Part shown: positions 1 to 5,168 of the stretch, piece by piece
How positions within the stretch are numbered: position 1 is the stretch's first letter
Layout of the letters: every line of letters starts with the position of its first letter
NCBI GenBank assembly: GCA_937890245.1
Contig: CALACF010000393.1
Location: 1-5,168 of the forward strand
Direction of reading: 5' to 3'
DNA: 5,168 nt
Origin: an uncultured Flavobacteriales bacterium
GTDB lineage: Bacteria; Bacteroidota; Bacteroidia; Flavobacteriales_D; Sanyastnellaceae
Position numbers and translations under genes: made by a program
Notes under the pieces: model-generated
The model's database searches: none
Seen by the model: only the letters and a program-made list of their open reading frames with translations
Told to the model about the DNA's origin: nothing

Positions 1-139
1 GGTCCTTCATATCTTCTCGCGCCTTTTCCTTGAACGCATCCCGCACCTCTTGTGGGTCGCGCGAAATTCCGCGTCCCGGTCCGCTGCCCGGTCCAAATGG
101 ACGCCAGTCGGGTGAAACTGCCTCAGGGTCGCGCTCGGT
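1..139 (-). other. Atypical C-terminal extension of the S46 peptidase (incomplete)
   Basis: After the core-ending helix (VQEMTL, about residue 702) the frame continues with an acidic stretch, then DWRPFGPGSGPGRG (residues 713-726), then a strongly charged, probably helical segment rich in Asp, Glu, Arg and Lys up to the edge. It looks like a flexible linker leading into a helix or another domain. It does not resemble the start of a T9SS sorting domain. Its end and function cannot be seen. Confidence 0.6.
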
Positions 140-2245
140 CAAGGTCATTTCTTGTACCAAGTGGGTCGCACCTGCGTAGATATCGACCACCCACAAGATG
201 TAGCGAACGTCTACCATGATGTTCCGGCAACGATCGCCGTCAAAGCGAATGTCGCTCATGGTGCTCTCCCAAGTCCGGTCGAAGTTGAGGCCGACCAAAT
301 CGCCCGTGCCATTCAAGGTGGGGCTGCCCGAATTTCCGCCCGTGGTGTGGTTGCTTCCGAGGAAGCACACACGCAGTTCGCCATCCTGGGCATAAGGGCC
401 GTATTCACGGGCCTGGAGCTTTGCAACCATCGCGGACGGCAAGTCAAATTCCGTATCGCCCGGCACGTATTTGTCGAGGATGCCGGCCGCTGTGGTAAAG
501 GGTTTGTAGGTCACCGCGTCGCGGGGTTCGCTGCCTTCCACGCGGCCGTATGTAAGGCGCATGGTTGAATTGGCATCGGGCCAAAACGTGCTGTCAGGGT
601 AGACTGTTTGGAAGCCGCGCAGCAGCGTGCCCATGTGCTCGGTGAGCTGATCGTCGGCCGCGACGTAAGCCGGGCGGACGTTCTCGAGATAGCTGTGGAC
701 CAGCGAAGCGCCCCAAACGTAGCCCGCATCCTTGCTAAGCTTGGCGATTTTCTTGCGGTTGCCAGCTTGTAGCATGGCGCGCCATTCTACCTCATTGTCG
801 AGGATGCTGTTGTCGAAAAGCTCGGCGGCGGCGATGCCTTCTGGCAGCAAGTTGGCGGGCGAGTATTTCGTGTAAAGCGGCATGAGAGCTGCTGTAACGC
901 GTTGGTCTACTGTGGGGTTGTAGTCTTTGTAGAAGTCCTCAGCTTGCTGTTGCGCCGCGGCAAGCTCGGCGGTCCAAGCCGAGTCGCTGGTGGTCTTGTC
1001 GGCGGCTGCGGTGATGAGGCCGTTGAATCCCCAAGAGAAGCGCAGGATTTCAGGGCCGTAGTAGAACATTTCGATGAAGAGCGAGCGCGCCTCGGCGTAG
1101 GGCAAGCGGTCGGTGTGCGTGTGCCGCAAGTCGCCCATGACGGTCAGGTAGTCGTCGAGTCCGTCGGCCACAACTTGCCGCGTAAATGCCAATTCAGCCT
1201 GGCGCTTCTCCCCCACCGCATCGAAGGAAATCAAGCCCTCGTTTTGGCCAATCCACTTCTTCCATGCGTTCGAAATGCTACTTTGCTTTGCCGAGTAAGC
1301 GATGCGCGTGGCGTCGTCGGAAGCCATGGCTGCGTTGATCACTTCTAGGCTGGCCGAGCGCATGGAGATGCGCTGCGGATTGATCACGTCAATCAAGTGC
1401 TCAACTTGGAAAGATGGGATGTAGCGCTCGGTGCGACCGGGAAACCCGAAGACCATGGTGAAGTCACCTTCTTCAAGGCCGTGCAAGGACACGGGCAGAT
1501 GATGGCGCGGGCGGAGCGGAACGTTGGTTGTGTTCGGGTCGGCGGGCTTGTTGTCGGCGTCAGCGTAGACGCGAAACATCGAGAAGTCGCCCGTGTGACG
1601 TGGCCACATCCAATTGTCGGTGTCGCCACCGAATTTACCAATCGCGCTGGGGGGCGCGCCCACGAGCCGCACATCTCGGTAGGTCTGTGTGACGATGATG
1701 AAGAGTTGGTTGCCGTAGAGGAACTCGCGGACGACAGCGTCGTGGGTCGTTCCGTGGGTGGCAGCTTCAATGAGGGCATCGCGGACGGCATCTTCGTTGC
1801 CATCGGCACGGGCTGCCAGGAGTTCGACCGTCACCTCTTGGATGCGGACAATGAAGGTGGCCGTCAGATCGGGGTTCATCAGTTCTGCGGCGCGGTCTTC
1901 GGCCCAGAATCCGTCGCGCAAGTAGTCGTGCTCGAGGGAGCTGTGGGCTTGGATCTGGGAGTAGCCGCAGTGGTGGTTCGTTAAAAGAAGGCCATCTGCC
2001 GAGATCATACTCGCTGTACAGCCGCCGCCGAAATGGACAATCGCGTCCTTGAGTGATCCTCGGTTGATGGAGTAAATGTCTTCCGCACTGAGCTTTAGGC
2101 CCATGGATTGCATGTCGCCTTCTACAGCTTGAAGCAGTGCGGGAATCCACATCCCCTCGGTTGCTGAGGTTTTCTGTGGGACCATCAATGCCAATCCAGC
2201 CAAGGCCAGCGACAAGAAAATTCGGGTAATTCCTTTTGATTGCAT
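1..2245 (-). CDS. dpp11: S46 family serine dipeptidyl-peptidase, DPP11-like (Asp/Glu-specific), 3' end cut by window
   Basis: This exopeptidase removes dipeptides from the free N-terminus of oligopeptides, normally in the periplasm. The frame is open for 748 codons from the ATG at 2245 to the window edge without a stop. A signal peptide (about residues 1-28) precedes the mature start TEGMWIP, a family hallmark. Triad residues are His92 in TNHHCGY, probably Asp220 in WPRHTGDFS, and Ser639 in GGNSGSP. Asn211, Trp212, Arg216 and Asn326 (ISNAWKKWIG) match, from memory of S46 structures, residues that hold the substrate amino terminus. Arg657 in NFDRTWE lies 18 residues after the catalytic Ser, the same spacing as Ser655/Arg673 in Porphyromonas DPP11; DPP7-type enzymes have Gly there. 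Acidic P1 preference (Asp/Glu) is therefore inferred. Family members usually end near residue 702 here (VQEMTL), but this protein continues for at least 46 residues. The ATG at 2245 was chosen because it gives a complete signal peptide. DPP7 is the alternative subtype. The family call is very secure, the subtype fairly secure. Confidence 0.95.
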   Translation of the reverse strand, partial: MQSKGITRIFLSLALAGLALMVPQKTSATEGMWIPALLQAVEGDMQSMGLKLSAEDIYSINRGSLKDAIVHFGGGCTASMISADGLLLTNHHCGYSQIQAHSSLEHDYLRDGFWAEDRAAELMNPDLTATFIVRIQEVTVELLAARADGNEDAVRDALIEAATHGTTHDAVVREFLYGNQLFIIVTQTYRDVRLVGAPPSAIGKFGGDTDNWMWPRHTGDFSMFRVYADADNKPADPNTTNVPLRPRHHLPVSLHGLEEGDFTMVFGFPGRTERYIPSFQVEHLIDVINPQRISMRSASLEVINAAMASDDATRIAYSAKQSSISNAWKKWIGQNEGLISFDAVGEKRQAELAFTRQVVADGLDDYLTVMGDLRHTHTDRLPYAEARSLFIEMFYYGPEILRFSWGFNGLITAAADKTTSDSAWTAELAAAQQQAEDFYKDYNPTVDQRVTAALMPLYTKYSPANLLPEGIAAAELFDNSILDNEVEWRAMLQAGNRKKIAKLSKDAGYVWGASLVHSYLENVRPAYVAADDQLTEHMGTLLRGFQTVYPDSTFWPDANSTMRLTYGRVEGSEPRDAVTYKPFTTAAGILDKYVPGDTEFDLPSAMVAKLQAREYGPYAQDGELRVCFLGSNHTTGGNSGSPTLNGTGDLVGLNFDRTWESTMSDIRFDGDRCRNIMVDVRYILWVVDIYAGATHLVQEMTLTERDPEAVSPDWRPFGPGSGPGRGISRDPQEVRDAFKEKAREDMKD
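2162..2245 (-). other. Signal peptide of the S46 peptidase
   Basis: Residues 1-28 have a basic start (Lys4, Arg8), a hydrophobic core (about residues 9-22, FLSLALAGLALMV among them) and a short polar region ending T-S-A. Cleavage after Ala28 would leave TEGMWIP, the usual mature start of S46 enzymes. The cysteines present are outside the cleavage region, so a lipoprotein signal is not indicated. The cleavage site is judged by eye. Confidence 0.8.
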
Positions 2246-2268
2246 GCGGCGAAAGTAAATTGGGCGCA
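2246..2268. promoter_or_regulatory. 23-base divergent intergenic region with candidate back-to-back promoters
   Basis: This is the only non-coding DNA between the divergent starts of the peptidase (ATG at 2245, minus) and the aldolase (ATG at 2269, plus). On the plus strand, TTG at 2236-2238, 17 bases, then TAAATTGG at 2256-2263 resembles the Bacteroidota promoter (TTG, N17-23, TAnnTTTG), with one mismatch in the -7 box. On the minus strand TACTTTCG (2257 down to 2250) also matches TAnnTTTG with one mismatch, but no TTG lies at a suitable distance upstream. The two boxes share the TA at 2256-2257. There is no Shine-Dalgarno sequence on either side. These are motif matches by eye only. Confidence 0.35.
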
Positions 2269-3306
2269 ATGAATTCTACCGCTCCAAGCGTCGCTGATTT
2301 TAGAAGTGACACGGTGACACGCCCCTCGAAGGCCATGTTGACCGCCATGATGACAACTGAAACTGGCGACGACGTTTATGGGGAAGACCCGACAATCAAC
2401 GCCTTACAGTCTAGGGTGGCAGCCATGTTCGGGCAAGAAGCGGGGCTGTTCTGTCCCTCTGGAACGCAGAGCAATCAAATTGCGATTGGCGTACACACAC
2501 GGCCCGGCGACGAAGTGGTTTGCCATCGACTGTCCCATATCTACAATTACGAGGGCGGCGGTATTGCGCGATTGAACGGTGCGTCCGTGCGTTTAATTGA
2601 TGGTCGCATGGGGCGGATTTCAGCGAGCCAAGTGGCCGCCGAAATCAATCCGCGGGACAGCCATTTTGCAAAAACATCGCTGGTCAGTGTCGAGGACACG
2701 TGCAACACGGGCGGCGGATCGATCCAGGACCGGGCCGAGCTGTCCGAACTTTCAACGTTCTGCCGCACAGAGGGGCTTCCCTTGCATCTGGATGGCGCGA
2801 GGGCATGGAATGCCTTGGTGGCTCAGCCCATGGATTGGGCTGCGTACGGTGGCCAATTCGACAGCATCTCGCTGTGCTTCTCGAAAGGGATGGGCACGCC
2901 GGCCGGCTCGGTGCTGGTGGGCTCTCGTGAATTTATCGCCGCCGCGCATCGCCAGCGCAAGGTCATGGGCGGCGGGATGCGACAAGTTGGCATTTTGGCT
3001 GCGGCCTGCCTTTATGCCTTGGACCACCACATTGAAGGGCTGAGCGAAGACCACCGCCGGGCGCGCGATCTGGGCAGCGCCTTGGAGCAGCATCCGATGG
3101 TGAAGGCCGTCTTGCCTGTAGAGACCAATATCGTGATCGCCCAACTCAACGATGACGCGCTCACAGAAAAGCTCCTAACGCATCTGCGCGCCGCCGATGT
3201 CTGGGCCTCGGCTTTTCGGCCGGACCGCGTTCGGTGGGTAACCCACCGTGACATCGATGACGCGCAGCTGGCGGCAACACTGGCCGCCATTCATTGCTGG
3301 GCTTAG
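2269..3306 (+). CDS. ltaE: Low-specificity L-threonine aldolase family enzyme (PLP-dependent, fold type I)
   Basis: This cytoplasmic enzyme cleaves L-threonine or L-allo-threonine to glycine and acetaldehyde, using pyridoxal phosphate. The 345-residue product is close to the usual size (E. coli LtaE is 333 residues). Family motifs appear in order: FRSDTVTRPS (11-20), GDDVYGEDPT (33-42), the phosphate-binding CPSGTQSNQ (62-70), His90 in LSHIYNYEGGG that stacks on the cofactor ring, DGARAWNA with Asp175 and Arg178, the Schiff-base lysine Lys206 in CFSKGMGTPAGS, ETNIVIA (285-291), and RVRWVTHRD with Arg322 as probable carboxylate ligand. All expected catalytic residues are present and the frame is intact. 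The ATG at 2269 was chosen because it lies just before the conserved RSDTVT block; the upstream TTG at 2236 would overlap the divergent peptidase gene and adds 11 unconserved residues. Threo versus allo preference cannot be told from sequence, nor whether its physiological role is glycine supply or threonine breakdown. Confidence 0.95.
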   Translation: MNSTAPSVADFRSDTVTRPSKAMLTAMMTTETGDDVYGEDPTINALQSRVAAMFGQEAGLFCPSGTQSNQIAIGVHTRPGDEVVCHRLSHIYNYEGGGIARLNGASVRLIDGRMGRISASQVAAEINPRDSHFAKTSLVSVEDTCNTGGGSIQDRAELSELSTFCRTEGLPLHLDGARAWNALVAQPMDWAAYGGQFDSISLCFSKGMGTPAGSVLVGSREFIAAAHRQRKVMGGGMRQVGILAAACLYALDHHIEGLSEDHRRARDLGSALEQHPMVKAVLPVETNIVIAQLNDDALTEKLLTHLRAADVWASAFRPDRVRWVTHRDIDDAQLAATLAAIHCWA

Positions 3307-3335
3307 ACGAGGAAGCCAGGGAAGCCTGGGCTTAG
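3297..3335 (+). repeat. 10-bp direct repeat CTGGGCTTAG spanning both stop codons
   Basis: CTGGGCTTAG occurs at 3297-3306 and again at 3326-3335. In the first copy the final TAG is the aldolase stop. In the second copy the TTA is the complement of the stop codon of the convergent gene. A small local duplication is possible; chance is also possible for ten bases. Confidence 0.5.
3313..3333. terminator. Imperfect hairpin between convergent genes, possible bidirectional terminator
   Basis: AAGCCAGG (3313-3320), loop GAAG (3321-3324) and CCTGGGCTT (3325-3333) form an 8-bp stem with one bulged G. It occupies most of the 25 bases between the aldolase stop (3304-3306) and the convergent stop of the T9SS protein gene (TAA, minus strand, 3334-3332), and its right arm covers two bases of that stop codon. 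No T-run follows on either strand, so classic intrinsic termination is doubtful. Confidence 0.35.
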
Positions 3336-5168
3336 TCGCGAATCAGACGCAGCACGACCGAGGAGCCGTCTTCCTGCTCCACGTGAAGTTGGTACGAACC
3401 TGCTGCCAAGGCAGCAGCTGAAACAGTCCACGTAGAAGCGTTCGATATGCCGCTGTCGATGCGGCGGCCGGTGGCGTCGAGCAGCCACCAAGTGCTGGAA
3501 GTGGAGATCGATTGGCTTACAAACTCGACGTTCCATACATCGCGAGATGGATTCGGTCCAACCTGTAGTACTGCATCAGCGGCCACGTTGGACACGCCGA
3601 TCGTGCAGTCAAATATTGTAACGAAAATTGCGTCGGCAAACGAGCAGCCTGAGGTGTTGGTCGCAGTCAATACATAGCTGTACGTTCCTGCTCCGAGCGT
3701 GGCACCGTCAATGACGATGAATTGATCGACCACCCCAGTGCTCCAATCGTAATTCATACCGGCGGGGCCGGAAACGAGGATGGATGCATCGTCGCAGATG
3801 GTGGTATCCGATCCCAGAGAGAACTCAAAGTTGCTCCCCTGCACATCGAGCATGAACGTATAGCTAAGATCGCAGCCGTTGTCATCTTCGATGGCGAGCG
3901 TATAATCGCCTGCGGGCAAGTTCTCGACAACCATATCCGTTGAGAATTCGCCTTGTGCGTTGGACCATGTATATGTGTAAGGGGCAACGCCTCCTGTGGT
4001 TTCGATGGATGCCCAACCGTTTTGAAGGCCGGGGCATTCGGGCCCTTCAAACTGGAGATTGCCGACCATTTCTGTGGGCACATCCATGGTAACAGCATAG
4101 GAGAGCACCTCACCACATGATGTGGAAATCAACGCAGAGTAGCTGCCGCCTCCCAGGCCCGTAATTGCCCAATCCGTCGAAGTGAAGGCATCGGGGCCTA
4201 TCCACGCCACGTTGTAGTTCGACCCTGTGCCTGAGACATTGAGAACGACAACTCCATTGGGCTCTTCCCCCTTCTCAGGTGCACATTCCAAACCAGCCAA
4301 TGAAGCACTGACGCCTGGGACGGTCTCGTTTGGAGAAATCGAAACGGCCACTTGGCCATCTGAACCTTGCCAGCCATCGACCTGTATGAGGTAGGTTGTA
4401 CCCACTTCCAAACAGCCCGTCTGCATGCGACTCGCGTAATATGCTCCAGGGCCACATCCACCGGCGATGTCATCGTTTGCTCCGATAAGCTCATAGGTAG
4501 AAAAGTCCATGCAGTCCGACGCTTTCCAAAGTGCAACTTGCGTATCAAACTGTGTTGAATCATGGCAAAGCTGAATCTCACAATTCCCCTCAACCGCTGT
4601 GAAGGTGAGCCAAGCTGTTTCACTTAGGCCCGTTTCGCACCAAGAGCCGTTGATTTGGCATCCATATACAGGCGCGGTCGGTGGGGCTGGTTCGCCCGAA
4701 GCAGCCATGCAGTCACTGGTGTTCAATATGAGGGTGTCGCCGTCGACTTCAATGTCCATCGCACCGCAAGGCGAGTCGTAAGCCGGCGCGTTATTTTCGC
4801 CCACAACAAACAACCAGTCATTTCCATAACCGTCGCCGTTGTACGTGCCCGCCAAAATATTGTCATAGAACAACTCGAAGAAGAGCCCGCCGTCGCCGTA
4901 GCTGTCGATGAAAACGAGGTGGAGCGAGTCTCCAGTGGTGGCGCAGAGGCTGTCCACAGTGACGATCACATTGTTGTCGTAGCCGTTTTCGCCTTGCACA
5001 TCACCGTCACCATTGCAGCCGACATCTTCGATGTTGCTGCCCTCCCAGAGGACCGAGTCTGCACAGGCATATCCATTTGGGACGATCGCCCAATAGGTCT
5101 CGTATCCCCAGGCGTCCGTGTGTACAGCGAGAGTCAGCGCCGTCTGCCCCTCGGGACATCGATCGGAA
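3332..5168 (-). CDS. Large modular T9SS-secreted surface protein, N-terminus beyond window
   Basis: The frame is open from the right edge to the TAA at 3332-3334, giving 611 residues of a longer protein. The GTG at 4999 is not the start, since domain sequence continues upstream of it. Modules from the edge inward: a beta-sandwich-like unit with TDAWGYETYWAIV and FIDSYGDGGLFFELF (residues 4-123); a PPC-like (pre-peptidase C-terminal) domain with AWLTFTA, FDTQVALW, GANDD and YLIQVDGWQG (169-279); a degenerate SprB-like repeat (287-362); a clearer SprB repeat with GGVAPYTYTWSN and LPAGDYTLAI (371-441); an Ig/PKD-like unit with LGSDTTICDD and YDWSTG (449-521); and the T9SS type A domain. No catalytic domain is visible. 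The part seen suggests adhesion or carbohydrate or protein binding at the surface, or accessory domains of a secreted hydrolase whose catalytic part lies outside the window. Twenty cysteines suggest disulfides. It is a T9SS substrate with high confidence; its function is unknown. Confidence 0.92.
   Translation of the reverse strand, partial: SDRCPEGQTALTLAVHTDAWGYETYWAIVPNGYACADSVLWEGSNIEDVGCNGDGDVQGENGYDNNVIVTVDSLCATTGDSLHLVFIDSYGDGGLFFELFYDNILAGTYNGDGYGNDWLFVVGENNAPAYDSPCGAMDIEVDGDTLILNTSDCMAASGEPAPPTAPVYGCQINGSWCETGLSETAWLTFTAVEGNCEIQLCHDSTQFDTQVALWKASDCMDFSTYELIGANDDIAGGCGPGAYYASRMQTGCLEVGTTYLIQVDGWQGSDGQVAVSISPNETVPGVSASLAGLECAPEKGEEPNGVVVLNVSGTGSNYNVAWIGPDAFTSTDWAITGLGGGSYSALISTSCGEVLSYAVTMDVPTEMVGNLQFEGPECPGLQNGWASIETTGGVAPYTYTWSNAQGEFSTDMVVENLPAGDYTLAIEDDNGCDLSYTFMLDVQGSNFEFSLGSDTTICDDASILVSGPAGMNYDWSTGVVDQFIVIDGATLGAGTYSYVLTATNTSGCSFADAIFVTIFDCTIGVSNVAADAVLQVGPNPSRDVWNVEFVSQSISTSSTWWLLDATGRRIDSGISNASTWTVSAAALAAGSYQLHVEQEDGSSVVLRLIRD
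3335..3577 (-). other. T9SS type A sorting domain (C-terminal secretion signal)
   Basis: The last 81 residues carry the signature of the Por secretion-system C-terminal domain: VGPNPSRDVWNVEF, then WWLLDATGRRIDSG, then LAAGSYQLHVEQEDG, ending VVLRLIRD. In this family the domain directs export through the outer-membrane T9SS translocon and is usually removed by the PorU sortase, often with attachment to the cell surface. The tail follows the Ig/PKD-like domain through a short linker (GVSNVAADAVLQ), as is typical in Flavobacteriales. Confidence 0.92.
3845..4309 (-). other. Tandem SprB-like repeats within the T9SS protein
   Basis: Two units of about 70-75 residues follow one another. The membrane-distal unit (about 4082-4309) and the next (about 3845-4057) share a leading E-C (LECAP, PECPG), an N-G, a Y-x-x-x-W strand, an I/V-x-x-L-x-x-G-x-Y turn (LGGGSYSAL, LPAGDYTLAI) and a late Cys. 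The second matches the SprB repeat pattern (GGVAPYTYTWSN) well; the first is diverged. SprB repeats are known from gliding-motility adhesins but are widespread in other T9SS cargo. Confidence 0.7.
4331..4663 (-). other. PPC-like (pre-peptidase C-terminal) domain within the T9SS protein
   Basis: The segment runs from GCQINGSW to VAVSIS. It shows the typical order AWLTFTA, then a strand pair with DTQVALW, then LIGANDD, then CLEVGTTYLIQVDGWQG. Such domains are common in secreted Bacteroidota proteins, often beside peptidase or adhesion domains, and usually fold as a beta-sandwich that may bind calcium. Six cysteines fall inside the core segment (in GNC, QLC, SDC, GGC, TGC and CET). The assignment rests on pattern recognition. 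Confidence 0.65.

Noticed and set aside
1397..1984. Long plus-strand open frame (195 codons) opposite the peptidase gene
   Set aside because: It lies antisense to conserved S46 sequence including the WPRHTGD region. It has no family motifs and is explained by high G+C reducing stop codons.
2236..2268. TTG at 2236 as start of the threonine aldolase
   Set aside because: It would add 11 unconserved residues and overlap the divergent peptidase start codon. The ATG at 2269 sits at the usual distance before RSDTVT.
1767..2348. Minus-strand open frame of 193 codons across the peptidase start and the aldolase start
   Set aside because: It is out of frame with the signal peptide and the triad, is rich in Arg, Pro and His as typical of a shadow frame, and crosses two well-supported genes.
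2752..3144. Antisense open frame (130 codons) and several others opposite the aldolase
   Set aside because: They overlap the PLP lysine and DGAR motifs of an intact gene and show no recognisable domain.
4997..4999. GTG at 4999 as start of the T9SS protein
   Set aside because: The frame continues upstream to the window edge with conserved domain sequence (ETYWAIV, paired cysteines), and no signal peptide follows the GTG.
1..5168. Search for a new defence, toxin-antitoxin, CRISPR or mobile system
   Set aside because: All three genes belong to known families or contain known secretion domains. No array of repeats, transposase, integrase, tRNA or small toxin-like gene is seen, and no intergenic gap exceeds 25 bases.

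Overview
The window holds three protein genes and almost no non-coding DNA. All three fit a Bacteroidota genome, probably a marine or otherwise aquatic Flavobacteriales-type lineage of fairly high G+C. The evidence is a protein ending in a type IX secretion (T9SS) type A C-terminal domain, an S46 dipeptidyl-peptidase (a family abundant in Bacteroidota), the absence of Shine-Dalgarno sequences, and a promoter candidate of the Bacteroidota TTG / TAnnTTTG type. The assignment to a lineage is inference; there is no rRNA or other marker gene.

Layout. Positions 1-2245 (minus) encode a secreted S46 serine exopeptidase with signal peptide, catalytic triad and the Arg that marks the Asp/Glu-specific DPP11 subtype. 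Its C-terminus runs off the left edge inside an unusual Gly/Pro-rich, charged extension. Only 23 bases separate its start codon from the divergent start of a PLP-dependent threonine aldolase (2269-3306, plus), which looks complete and intact. After 25 bases containing an imperfect hairpin comes the convergent end of a large modular cell-surface or secreted protein (3332-5168, minus). This protein carries a beta-sandwich module, a PPC-like domain, two SprB-like repeats, an Ig/PKD-like domain and a T9SS sorting domain. Its N-terminus lies beyond the right edge.

How the genes might work together. The peptidase releases acidic dipeptides in the periplasm, the aldolase converts threonine to glycine and acetaldehyde in the cytoplasm, and the T9SS protein is exported to the surface. 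A general theme of protein and amino-acid use is possible, but nothing shows co-regulation except the very short shared region between peptidase and aldolase.

I found no RNA gene, CRISPR array, insertion sequence, phage gene or defence system. The points most worth a second look are the C-terminal extension of the peptidase and the compact divergent promoter region, where candidate -7 boxes overlap and both transcripts may be leaderless or nearly so. I do not see a new multi-gene system here.
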